From: an uncultured Croceitalea sp.
GTDB lineage: Bacteria; Bacteroidota; Bacteroidia; Flavobacteriales; Flavobacteriaceae
NCBI GenBank assembly: GCA_947494805.1
Contig: CANLWK010000002.1
Span: 248,001 to 312,000 of the forward strand
Direction: 5' to 3'
Length of the DNA stretch: 64,000 nt
Position numbers and translations under genes: made by a program
Notes under the pieces: model-generated
The model's database searches: none
What the model was told of the DNA's origin: nothing
The model's input: the letters and a program-made list of their open reading frames with translations, nothing else
In this document: positions 17,985-26,164 of the stretch, piece by piece
Layout: every line of letters starts with the position of its first letter
Numbering within the stretch: position 1 is the first letter of the stretch

Positions 17985-19532
17985 ATGGCAACACCAATGA
18001 CAAAAAAAACAGAAAACCAGCTATTGGTTATCTTCGGAGCTTCTGGAGACTTAACCGCGAGAAAATTGGTTCCGGCCTTGTTCAATCTTTATTTAGCAAG
18101 ACAATTACCTGAAAACTTCATTGTATTGGGCGCAAGCCGAAGTGATATGACCGATAATGAGTTTAGAAGTCGTGTCGTGCTCGAAAGCAGGTATCTAAAA
18201 CCTCGACTTGAAGATTTAAAGGATAACTACATCAAGGGGTTCTCTGATAAATTTTTTTATGAGGATTTGGGTAGTGATTACAATACCCATTATGGTCGTT
18301 TACAAAAGCGTATAGATGACTTGAACAATAAATATCACTTAGATGGCAACGTTATCTATTACCTATCAACGCCGCCAACGCTTTATGAGCCTATAGCAAA
18401 GCGTTTGGCTGAAGTAGGTCTGAATCAACAAGAAAATGGCTGGAAACGATTGATTGTTGAAAAGCCTTTTGGGTATGATTTGGAATCAGGAATGCAACTG
18501 AACCGCGGGTTACAGCAATATTTTTCAGAAGGACAAATCTTTAGAATTGACCATTACCTGGGCAAAGAGACTGTTCAAAATCTCTTGGTAACCCGTTTTG
18601 CCAATAGTATTTTTGAACCTCTTTGGAACCGTAATTATATCAACCATGTTGAAATTACCAATGCTGAGAGTGTTGGTGTTGAAAAACGTGGTGGCTATTA
18701 TGACAAGTCAGGTGCCTTGCGTGATATGTTTCAAAACCACCTCTTACAGATTGTATCGTTAATTGTAATGGAGCCTCCTATAGGCGATGCTCCCGAAGAC
18801 ATACGTAATGAAAAGGTAAAGGCTTTAAAATCATTACGTATTATGAGAACCGATAAAGAATTGCACGATAATACCATTAGAGGACAATATGTTGCCTCTG
18901 AAGTAAGCGGTGAAAAAGTAAAGGGTTACCGTGAAGAAGATGGTGTAGATTCCAGTTCAACCACTGAAACGTATGCGGCCATTAAATTTTTTGCTGATAA
19001 TTGGCGATGGAAAGATGTGCCCTTTTATGTGCGCACAGCTAAGCGAATGCCAACCAAGGTGACGGAAGTAGTTATTCACTTTAAGTCTCCGCACCACCAT
19101 ATTTTTCAGAATTCGGGGGTCAACAATAAAGACAACAAACTGATTATACGCATACAGCCAGATGAGGGCGTTTTGATAAAATTCGGAGTGAAAGTACCGG
19201 GGCAAGGCTTTAAGGTAGAGCGCGCAAACCTAGATTTTTATTATTCAAGTTTGGCGAAGACCCGAGTTATGGAAGCCTATGAACGGCTATTGCTTGATTG
19301 CATGCAGGGTGATGCGACGCTTTATGCCCGTGCCGATGAAGTTGAGGCTGCTTGGGAATTTGTGGATCCTATATTGAAGTATTGGGAAAGTGGCAAAGAT
19401 GTGCGAATGTATGGTTACGCGGCCGGTGTTTGGGGTCCCGAGAATGCTGATGAACTTATTGATGGTATTGGTTATTGGCGTAATCCTAGCAGCAATTTGG
19501 CCGATGACCCTGGGTATTGTGTGATATGTTAA
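17985..19532 (+). CDS. zwf: Glucose-6-phosphate 1-dehydrogenase
   Basis: First enzyme of the oxidative pentose phosphate pathway, forming 6-phosphogluconolactone and NADPH. 515 residues. The coenzyme site is FGASGDLTARKL near the N-terminus, and the substrate site RIDHYLGKETVQNLL is the family signature. EKPFGYDL and GALRDMFQNHLLQ are also present. pgl follows on the same strand, but after an unusually long 183-bp gap holding inverted repeats. gnd is divergent just upstream. The three genes make up the whole oxidative branch. Confidence 0.96.
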   Translation: MATPMTKKTENQLLVIFGASGDLTARKLVPALFNLYLARQLPENFIVLGASRSDMTDNEFRSRVVLESRYLKPRLEDLKDNYIKGFSDKFFYEDLGSDYNTHYGRLQKRIDDLNNKYHLDGNVIYYLSTPPTLYEPIAKRLAEVGLNQQENGWKRLIVEKPFGYDLESGMQLNRGLQQYFSEGQIFRIDHYLGKETVQNLLVTRFANSIFEPLWNRNYINHVEITNAESVGVEKRGGYYDKSGALRDMFQNHLLQIVSLIVMEPPIGDAPEDIRNEKVKALKSLRIMRTDKELHDNTIRGQYVASEVSGEKVKGYREEDGVDSSSTTETYAAIKFFADNWRWKDVPFYVRTAKRMPTKVTEVVIHFKSPHHHIFQNSGVNNKDNKLIIRIQPDEGVLIKFGVKVPGQGFKVERANLDFYYSSLAKTRVMEAYERLLLDCMQGDATLYARADEVEAAWEFVDPILKYWESGKDVRMYGYAAGVWGPENADELIDGIGYWRNPSSNLADDPGYCVIC

Positions 19533-19579
19533 TGAGAAACAATTTTGCCAAACTGATTTTCAGTGCAGGAAAAATTGAT

Positions 19580-19712
19580 GTTCGAATTAACCCCGACCAA
19601 GGCGTTGGGGTCTACTATTAAGAGTTGGAAGTTACAGCGGTATGTAGATGCAAATTGGAGTTTGAAATAGTTACTACTAAAAGTCTGGTCGAGCGCAGTC
19701 AAGACCTCGTAA
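19580..19712. repeat. Structured intergenic element between zwf and pgl
   Basis: Two GC-rich inverted features lie in the 183-bp gap. The first is an 8-bp stem (one G-T pair) of 19590-19597 with 19604-19611. The second is the sequence GGTCGAGCGCAGTCAAGACC near 19687-19706, which resembles short REP-like intergenic repeats I have seen in flavobacterial genomes. No T run follows either, so they are poor terminators. Repeat status is inferred; a second copy is not present in this window. Confidence 0.4.
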
Positions 19713-19715
19713 GTT

Positions 19716-20429
19716 ATGAACAAGAAAGTATATCAAAATAAGCACGAAGTAGCAGAGCAATTCTCGGCCTATTTCGCTGGACTTGCCCAGGGTAAGGACG
19801 GTTTTCATATCGCTCTTTCGGGCGGAAGTACCCCGAAACTAATTTTTGACGTTTTGGCCAAAAGTTATGGTAACAGCATCGATTGGTCCAAAATTCATTT
19901 TTATTGGGGTGATGAGCGTTGTGTTCCTCCAACTGATGATGAGAGCAATTACAAAATGACCGCTGACCACTTATTCTCTAAAATTGAGGTGCCAGAGACA
20001 AACATTCACAGGGTTTTGGGCGAGAATGACCCCAAGGGTGAAGCAATGCGTTATGCCAATTTATTGGAGATCAATTTGGATAGGGTAGGTGGTGTTCCCC
20101 AATTTGATTTGGTGCTATTGGGTATGGGTGATGATGGACATACGGCATCCATTTTTCCGCACCAAATCAATTTATGGAATGCTGAAGATCATTGTGTGGT
20201 TGCCGTACACCCAGAATCGGGTCAAAAAAGGGTTTCCATTAACGGAACAGTTATCAACAAAGCAAAAGAGGTTATCTTTTTGGTTACCGGAAGCAACAAA
20301 GCTGAAAAAGTTGAGGAAATCCATAATCAAAAGGGTGCCTATTTAAAGTATCCCGCAACTTTGGTGCAACCCGAATCGGGTCGTTTAGTGTGGTTTATGG
20401 ATGCAGATGCTGCTTCGAAGATTGCTTAA
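19716..20429 (+). CDS. pgl: 6-phosphogluconolactonase
   Basis: Hydrolyses 6-phosphogluconolactone, the step between Zwf and Gnd. 237 residues of the NagB/DevB fold. The N-terminal phosphate loop is ALSGGSTPKLIF, followed by WGDERCVPPTDDESNYKM and the catalytic GMGDDGHTASIFP motif. A VFLVTGSNKA segment near the end is typical of DevB-type enzymes. Its stop lies 5 bp from the convergent thioesterase gene, with no room for a separate terminator. Confidence 0.95.
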   Translation: MNKKVYQNKHEVAEQFSAYFAGLAQGKDGFHIALSGGSTPKLIFDVLAKSYGNSIDWSKIHFYWGDERCVPPTDDESNYKMTADHLFSKIEVPETNIHRVLGENDPKGEAMRYANLLEINLDRVGGVPQFDLVLLGMGDDGHTASIFPHQINLWNAEDHCVVAVHPESGQKRVSINGTVINKAKEVIFLVTGSNKAEKVEEIHNQKGAYLKYPATLVQPESGRLVWFMDADAASKIA

Positions 20430-20434
20430 AAAGG

Positions 20435-20980
20435 CTAATCCAGATCCAATTGCATATTCTCTCCTTCTAGATATGCCAAATAGTCGTTGGCCTTGAAGTT
20501 TTTGGTATCGTATTTAGAATCGCGCTGAAAAGCAGAGAGCTTGCGCTCTTTGCTACGTGCAAAACGCCGCATGCCCTCTTTATCATTGATAACAAGCCCC
20601 GGGACTTCAATGTTTTTGCCTTTTTCGTCTTTGGCCACCATGGTGAAATACGAAGAATTACAGTGTTTCCTTTTTCCGGTAATGATATTTTCAGATTCTA
20701 CGCGTACCCCCACGACCATCGAGGTTTTTCCGGTATAATTGATAGAACCTTTTAGGGTCAGTAAGTCACCAACTTCAACAGGGTTCAAAAAATTCACCCG
20801 ATTTACAGAGGCGGTCACGCAGTAACTTTGCGAATGTTTTGAAGCACAGGCAAAGGCTATTTGGTCCATAAGGCTTAGTATATAACCGCCATGTACCTTA
20901 CCGCCAAAATTGGAGTGCGAAGGTTGCATCAATTCGGTAATGGAGACCCGTGAGGCTTTTGCAGATTTGAATTTTTTCAT
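20435..20980 (-). CDS. Acyl-CoA thioesterase, hotdog fold
   Basis: 181 residues with a single hotdog domain (about 10-130) of the YciA/BACH type. HSNFGGKVHGGYILSLMDQIAFACASKHS contains the N-x-x-G-x-x-HGG segment with the likely catalytic Asp in LMD. VNFLNPVEVGDLL is a second family mark. It probably cleaves acyl-CoA esters to free acids and CoA in the cytoplasm. The C-terminal 50 residues are charged and specific to this lineage. It is a monocistronic gene on the minus strand. Confidence 0.9.
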   Translation of the reverse strand: MKKFKSAKASRVSITELMQPSHSNFGGKVHGGYILSLMDQIAFACASKHSQSYCVTASVNRVNFLNPVEVGDLLTLKGSINYTGKTSMVVGVRVESENIITGKRKHCNSSYFTMVAKDEKGKNIEVPGLVINDKEGMRRFARSKERKLSAFQRDSKYDTKNFKANDYLAYLEGENMQLDLD

Positions 20981-21029
20981 GCCTTAACTTCTTGAACTTA
21001 AATATATTGAAATTATGCTTCTTAAGCCG

Positions 21030-21395
21030 TCAATTGCCAAAATGTGGCGATTTTTCGGACACCACATCTATTATAAAATATTTGGTGTCACCCAACCAAA
21101 AGAAGGTGGAGTAACGTTCTTTATAGGTCACTTTTATGTATTGTCCCTGAAAGTCTTTTAGTTTTTCAATGACTTCTTTTTTACTGTCTTCAACAGAAAA
21201 CTCAAAAATCTGTGCCCCTGATATGCCTTGACTAATTTCACCTTCCCAAGTTTTGGCCAAAACGCCTTTTCGGCTGAATTTTATCAATTCGCCCGAACGA
21301 TATCCTTCACTAAAGGGCACGTAATAGATAAAGGCGAAATAGGCGCCTATACCAAATAGTACAACGATTATAAAAATGAAGAGAACTTTACGCAT
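21030..21395 (-). CDS. Small membrane-anchored protein, unknown function
   Basis: 121 residues: one N-terminal membrane helix (about 5-25) followed by a compact, probably beta-rich periplasmic domain with the sequences PFSEGYRSGELIKFSRKG and VLAKTWEGE. Homologues in flavobacterial databases are, as I recall, often labelled 6-phosphogluconate dehydrogenase. That label cannot be right, since there is no Rossmann motif and the real gnd is at 16487-17896. It directly follows rmuC (gap of zero bases between genes) and is translated from the same transcript. Confidence 0.8.
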   Translation of the reverse strand: MRKVLFIFIIVVLFGIGAYFAFIYYVPFSEGYRSGELIKFSRKGVLAKTWEGEISQGISGAQIFEFSVEDSKKEVIEKLKDFQGQYIKVTYKERYSTFFWLGDTKYFIIDVVSEKSPHFGN

Positions 21396-22763
21396 CTAAA
21401 TTTCCAATTTTGATTGTTCAACATCGGTATTCTCAATGGATGGCGCATCATCTTCTTCGGCTCGTTTTAAAATGGGTTCTGGAATCGATTTTTTGGCTTT
21501 AGCGCCCATTTTCTTGAGCTTTTCGATGCTGGTCACAATATTGCCGCGACCCTCGACCAATTTGTTCATGGCTCCGCGATACTCGGTCTTAGCTTCGTCC
21601 ATCTTTTTACCCACCTTGGTTAAATCGGTTACAAAACCTTCAAATTTATCATATAAGGCCCCCGCCTGTCGCGCAATTTCGATAGCATTTTTTTGTTGTT
21701 TTTCATTACTCCACATAGTATCAATGGTACGTAGGGTTGCCAAAAGGGTAGCAGGTGTTACAATAACGATGTTTTGCTCAAAAGCCTTATTGTACAGTGA
21801 ATTATCTTGATTTATGGCTACTGCAAAAGCAGGCTCAATAGGAACAAAGAGCAGTACAAAATCAGGACTCTCCATCTCATACAGGTCCTCATATTTTTTG
21901 GCTGATAACTGTTCCACATGTCTGCGCAATGAATTGATATGGTCCTTTAAGTGGCGTTCTTTGTTTTCGTCATCAGCATTGACGTAGCGCTCATAATCGG
22001 TTAAAGAGACCTTTGAATCGACCACCATTTTTTTACCATCCGGCAGATTGATAATAACGTCAGGCAGTACGCGCGAACCATCTTCAAGTTTAAAACTTTG
22101 TTGAACGGTATACTCACGATCTTTTTCCAATCCTGATTTCTCTAAAACACGTTCTAAAACCAACTCTCCCCAATTCCCTTGCATTTTGCTGTCCCCTTTA
22201 AGGGCCTTGGTCAAGTTCTCGGCTTCTTGTGTAATCTTAAGATTTTGGTTTTGAAGGTGTAACAATTGCTCTTTTAAGGCAGAATGAATTGTAATATTTT
22301 CCTTTTGGGTATCCTCAACTTTCTTTTCAAACTCTTTTATTTTTTTATCGAGCGGGGTTAAGATGCTTTCGATATTCAGTTTGTTCTGTTTGGTGAACTT
22401 TTCACTTTTTTCATCAAGAATTTTGTTGGCTAGATTTTCAAACTCCTTGGTAAACTTCTCTTGCAATTTTTCAACCTCGGCTTTTTGTTCGGTATTGATG
22501 CGCTGCAGATTTTCAAGGTCAGCCTGATAACGTACCAATTGATTGCTTTGTTGCTCCTTTTCAGCTAGCATATCCTTTCGCTCATCATCATTCTGCAACA
22601 ACTTGTCATTTAAGGCCTTGATGGAACCACTTAACTGTTGTTCACGTTCGGACCAAACGCTTTCATTGGTCGCGGTTTTTAATTTTTGGATGTACATACC
22701 CAAAAAGGCACCCACGCCTAGACATAACAACGCAATTATCACATAAATCAATTCGGTACTCAT
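21396..22763 (-). CDS. rmuC: RmuC family DNA recombination protein
   Basis: 455 residues. An N-terminal membrane helix (about 4-24) is followed by a long coiled coil (about 30-200, rich in E, K, Q, L) and then the RmuC domain. That domain is recognisable from KGDSKMQGNWGELVLERVLEKSGL, PDVIINLPDGKKMVVDSKVSLTDYERY and FVPIEPAFAVAINQD. E. coli RmuC limits inversions at short inverted repeats, and the domain is distantly related to restriction-type nucleases. The C-terminal 40 residues are a charged tail. It starts the two-gene unit with the small membrane protein. Confidence 0.93.
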   Translation of the reverse strand: MSTELIYVIIALLCLGVGAFLGMYIQKLKTATNESVWSEREQQLSGSIKALNDKLLQNDDERKDMLAEKEQQSNQLVRYQADLENLQRINTEQKAEVEKLQEKFTKEFENLANKILDEKSEKFTKQNKLNIESILTPLDKKIKEFEKKVEDTQKENITIHSALKEQLLHLQNQNLKITQEAENLTKALKGDSKMQGNWGELVLERVLEKSGLEKDREYTVQQSFKLEDGSRVLPDVIINLPDGKKMVVDSKVSLTDYERYVNADDENKERHLKDHINSLRRHVEQLSAKKYEDLYEMESPDFVLLFVPIEPAFAVAINQDNSLYNKAFEQNIVIVTPATLLATLRTIDTMWSNEKQQKNAIEIARQAGALYDKFEGFVTDLTKVGKKMDEAKTEYRGAMNKLVEGRGNIVTSIEKLKKMGAKAKKSIPEPILKRAEEDDAPSIENTDVEQSKLEI

Positions 22764-22824
22764 AGTGTTCTTTCTGAGGATAAAGATAACATTAATGTCA
22801 TTGTTATCCCTTCAGACTAGGTTG

Positions 22825-23610
22825 TCAATTAGGATCTTTATTCACCTTAAAAGCACCTGTCTTTGCATCAAATCGTACCATATCATTGGGAAAAAGTCTT
22901 GTAAAGGCCCCTTGTGCAATCAATTCACAAGGTTGTCCAAAAGAATTCTCCTTATTGTCTAAAATCAATATTTTGTCACAGAGCTGAATGGCAAGGTCAA
23001 TTTCATGGGTGGTAAATACGATACTTTTTTGATGGTTTTGTACTAAGGTCTTTAACAGTTTTAATATTTGGACTTTATGGTACAAATCGAGGTGTGTGGT
23101 GGGTTCGTCCAACAGAATTAAGGGCGTGTCCTGTGCCATGGCCCTTGCTATCAAAACACGTTGTAACTGCCCGTCACTAAGTTCATGACATTTGCGCAGC
23201 TTGAACTCATCAAGCTCAAGTGTCGCCAAGCTATGTGCTACCTTTCTTTTGTCCTCGTGCGATAAACTGCCGATCCAATTGGTATAGGGTTGGCGCCCCA
23301 AAGCTATAACCTCAAGTACAGTCAGGTTCTTTGAGGCCAATGGTTCGGTAAGTACCAAGCTGATTTTTTGTGCCAGCCCATTGTGGTCATAGTCTTTTAA
23401 TGCTGTCCCTTGAATTTTTAGCTCACCTTGAATTAGAGGTTGCAAGTTTCCTAAGGTTCGCAAGAGGGTAGATTTGCCGATTCCGTTTACCCCTATGATG
23501 GCACAAAGCTCGCCTTGGGCCACATCAAAATTAATGTTGTCGCTCACTGTTTTTGCGGCATACCCTATCGACAGGTTTTTAACTGAGATATTTGATTGTG
23601 GCTTTGACAT
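22825..23610 (-). CDS. btuD: B12 ABC transporter ATPase (BtuD-like)
   Basis: 261-residue ATPase of the FecE/BtuD/FhuC family. Walker A is GVNGIGKST at 40-48; the signature is LSDGQLQRVLIARAMAQ; Walker B is LILLDEPTTHLD; the switch His is in FTTHE. It powers import through the permease encoded 1 bp upstream. Sequence alone does not separate iron-siderophore from B12 importers. The cobalamin riboswitch, TonB receptor and DUF71 gene next door make corrinoid the likely substrate. It is the last gene of the minus-strand btuF-btuC-btuD unit. Confidence 0.88.
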   Translation of the reverse strand: MSKPQSNISVKNLSIGYAAKTVSDNINFDVAQGELCAIIGVNGIGKSTLLRTLGNLQPLIQGELKIQGTALKDYDHNGLAQKISLVLTEPLASKNLTVLEVIALGRQPYTNWIGSLSHEDKRKVAHSLATLELDEFKLRKCHELSDGQLQRVLIARAMAQDTPLILLDEPTTHLDLYHKVQILKLLKTLVQNHQKSIVFTTHEIDLAIQLCDKILILDNKENSFGQPCELIAQGAFTRLFPNDMVRFDAKTGAFKVNKDPN

Positions 23611-23611
23611 A

Positions 23612-24646
23612 CTAAAAGAACAGTTTGCGTTTTCTTACCAATAACCATATGACCACTGGAGCACCAATAATAGAAGTAATTGCATTTATGGGCAATACTT
23701 CCGCTTGTGCAGGTAGTTGGGCAACAATATCACAAAGCAGCAGTAGCATAGCGCCATATAGAAATACTGCAGGGACTAAAATGCGATGTTCCATGGTATT
23801 GAACAATTGTCGCGTCAGGTGTGGCACCGCTAGGCCTACGAAGGCTATCGGCCCGGCAAACGCCGTAATGACCCCGGCCAGAAGACCAGTGGCCACAATT
23901 ATTTGAAACCTTGATCTTTTTAGGGAAACCCCCAAACTCTTGGCATAATTTTCACCCAGTAAAAAAGCATTCAAACTTTTTAAGGAAGCTAGTGTTATCA
24001 TTAACCCAATGAAAACAATACTGCCCAAAATAGCCAGTTGTGCCCAAGACAAATTTCCCACAGAGCCGTACGACCAAAATATAAAACGCTGTAGTTGTTG
24101 GGCACTTGAAAAATAGGCCAATACACTTACTATTGCCGCTGTGATGCTACCGAACATCAACCCGATGATCAATAAGGTCATGGTGTCTCGAACGCGATTG
24201 GCCACGATCATTACTACTACTAAAACCAAGAAACTACCAAGACTTGCTGCGACTGCCAGAGAAACGTCATTTACAAAATGAATGGTAGTAATACCAGATA
24301 GTAATGAACCTCCCATTAATAATAATGCAGCACCCAAACTAGCACCAGAGCTGATACCTAAAACAAACGGTCCTGCCAATGGGTTTCTAAATAAGGTCTG
24401 CATCAGTAATCCACTGACCGCTAGCCCTCCGCCGACAAGGATAGTGGTCAGCGCTTTTGGTAAGCGATAGTTTACAATGATATAATACCATGATCCAGTT
24501 GTGGTCGGGCGACCGATAATGGCGTTTAAGGTTTCTGAAAAGGGAATGGAAACACTACCTAAACTGATATTCAATACGAATACAGAAAGCAACGTTAGAA
24601 ATAAAATCACGAACCATAATCGATATGTGTGGTAGTCACGCTTCAC
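23612..24646 (-). CDS. btuC: B12 ABC transporter permease (BtuC-like)
   Basis: 344-residue FecCD-type permease with nine or ten membrane helices. Family marks are PLAGPFVLGISSGASLGAALL, the GLMFGSITAAIVSVLAYFS stretch, and the cytoplasmic coupling region GPIAFVGLAVPHLTRQL. Its start overlaps the stop of the binding-protein gene by 4 bp (ATGA), and its stop is 1 bp before btuD, so translation is coupled. Corrinoid specificity is inferred from the neighbouring riboswitch and receptor. Confidence 0.88.
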   Translation of the reverse strand: MKRDYHTYRLWFVILFLTLLSVFVLNISLGSVSIPFSETLNAIIGRPTTTGSWYYIIVNYRLPKALTTILVGGGLAVSGLLMQTLFRNPLAGPFVLGISSGASLGAALLLMGGSLLSGITTIHFVNDVSLAVAASLGSFLVLVVVMIVANRVRDTMTLLIIGLMFGSITAAIVSVLAYFSSAQQLQRFIFWSYGSVGNLSWAQLAILGSIVFIGLMITLASLKSLNAFLLGENYAKSLGVSLKRSRFQIIVATGLLAGVITAFAGPIAFVGLAVPHLTRQLFNTMEHRILVPAVFLYGAMLLLLCDIVAQLPAQAEVLPINAITSIIGAPVVIWLLVRKRKLFF

Positions 24647-25797
24647 CTGAGTGGTTGAAAAAAATATGGAACGTATTCTGGCAATAGTTCGGGATGAAAA
24701 ATATGAACCAAATCTTTTAATATCAAATCAGGTCGTTGGGGCCCCAATTCGTAATACAAAAGGCCATCGGCAGGCCCCTTGGTTGCGGCGAACGTATGTA
24801 TACTTCGATTTGAAAAAGCACTAAATTGTGCGTAGTGGTCATTGGCAGACGTCAGTTCACTATAAGTGGTGAATTGTCCGGGAGAAATCCAGAAATCAGC
24901 ATTTTTTCCTTTTTCAAGAGTGGTTTCCAAGCTTAAGGACAAACTACCGGTACCTTTTGTTTCTGACCATAGATACTGGGCATTGGCATCCTTTAAAAAT
25001 TGTGCCGCCCAACTTTCTCCTGCCGGCAGATACCACACATCTTTGTAAAGTGATCCGCTCAGAACCGTAGGTCTGTGAGTGGCTTTTTGCGCCAAGGCTT
25101 TTACCTTGGTATATGATGTTTTAATAGTCTGAAAAACACTATCGGCCATTTTTTGCTTGTTCAATAGCACACCAAAAAATTTTAACCATTCTGCTTTCCC
25201 TAACGGTGTTTGTTCCATCCAATCTCCATTGAACAGTACAGGTATGCCCGATTTTTGCAAAAGCTCGTAGTTGGTGTTTTGGTTGTTTATGGCGAAACCG
25301 ATAATAGCATCCGGTTGTATTTCAAGAACCATTTCAGTGTTCAGATTTTCATTATTCCCAAGTTCTTTGATACGACCGTTTGCAATCATTTGTCTTGCTG
25401 GCATTGAAGAAATATATTTGGTGTCGGGGAACCCCGATAGTTTTTCCAATCCGCCCAATACTTCCAAAGCGGGAACATGTGTAGTAGACGTCACAATGAT
25501 GTTTTCAATGGGTGTGGTCACTACGGCATCATAAGCGTCTTTAGGATAGGTGATCTGTGCCAATTTGTCCTTTGGGATAAAGGCGTAAACAAATTCTTTT
25601 TCTGCATTTGGCCATGGATTGGTCACTTTGATAACCGGAAATGCCCCCGTATTATCAATTGTAAATCCGACTGCATTTTCAACACCCAAGTCGGCACGTA
25701 AAGGGGGCGCCACTTCGGGTTTCTTCTCGTTCTTGCAAGAAGATAGTAGTACGACCGTTAAGGCAATGAAAACTGTTCTAAGATTGATTTTGTTCAT
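24643..25797 (-). CDS. btuF: B12 ABC transporter binding lipoprotein (BtuF-like)
   Basis: The start is set at 25797 (MNKINLRTVFIALTVVLLSSC), which gives a clean lipoprotein signal with lipobox LLSSC; the frame is open to 25860. The mature protein (about 365 residues) is a cluster A periplasmic binding protein with a TroA/BtuF-like fold: PENIIVTSTTHVPALEVLGGLEKLSGF, LEIQPDAIIGFAI and KGPADGLLYYELGPQRPDLILKDL. It is larger than E. coli BtuF (about 266 residues). It should deliver corrinoid to BtuC/BtuD and is the first gene of the minus-strand unit. Confidence 0.87.
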   Translation of the reverse strand: MNKINLRTVFIALTVVLLSSCKNEKKPEVAPPLRADLGVENAVGFTIDNTGAFPVIKVTNPWPNAEKEFVYAFIPKDKLAQITYPKDAYDAVVTTPIENIIVTSTTHVPALEVLGGLEKLSGFPDTKYISSMPARQMIANGRIKELGNNENLNTEMVLEIQPDAIIGFAINNQNTNYELLQKSGIPVLFNGDWMEQTPLGKAEWLKFFGVLLNKQKMADSVFQTIKTSYTKVKALAQKATHRPTVLSGSLYKDVWYLPAGESWAAQFLKDANAQYLWSETKGTGSLSLSLETTLEKGKNADFWISPGQFTTYSELTSANDHYAQFSAFSNRSIHTFAATKGPADGLLYYELGPQRPDLILKDLVHIFHPELLPEYVPYFFQPLR

Positions 25798-25887
25798 AGC
25801 CTCAAAAATAGGGGATTTCAACATGCCAAATAAAATAGATTTCTGCTTATGTGGGAACAAGCAAAATGATTAGCTTCGCAACGAATT

Positions 25888-26085
25888 TAGGTTCATGTAA
25901 ATCATTTTACATGATTAAAAGGGAATCCGGTGAAAAACCGGAGCTGTTCCCGCAACTGTAAGCATGTGCCGAGTATGACTCGGCATCTTATCCATGAGAT
26001 GAGTTTTACTTTCTGCAATACCACTTTCCGTCACATGACGGATGGGAAGGTGAAGTACTAAATGCAAGCCAGGAGACCTGCCAAA
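25888..26085 (+). ncRNA. Cobalamin (B12) riboswitch
   Basis: The core conserved segment GGGAATCCGGTGAAAAACCGG starts at 25921 and runs into GCTGTTCCCGCAACTGTAAG. The B12 box GCAAGCCAGGAGACCTGCC is at 26064-26082. Between them are paired peripheral stems (for example GTGCCGAGT with ACTCGGCAT around 25966-25986). A hairpin of 25894-25901 with 25906-25913 opens the element. It is on the plus strand and controls the TonB receptor gene 80 bp downstream. The stretch 26086-26164 is the probable expression platform, with a small stem CATAGG/CCTATG near 26126-26141. Confidence 0.97.
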
Positions 26086-26164
26086 TTCAAACGATAATGT
26101 TAAACTTTCGGGATAAAAGTTTACATAGGGATGCCTATGGATTTTCCGAGCAACTAAATTTTTA

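Noticed and set aside
19529-19723. A 64-residue minus-strand frame filling the zwf-pgl gap
   Set aside because: It spans inverted repeats and runs into pgl; composition and lack of a start context suggest non-coding.
21436-21810. A 124-residue plus-strand frame inside rmuC
   Set aside because: Antisense to the conserved RmuC domain; Ser/Phe-rich translation typical of reversed helical coding sequence.
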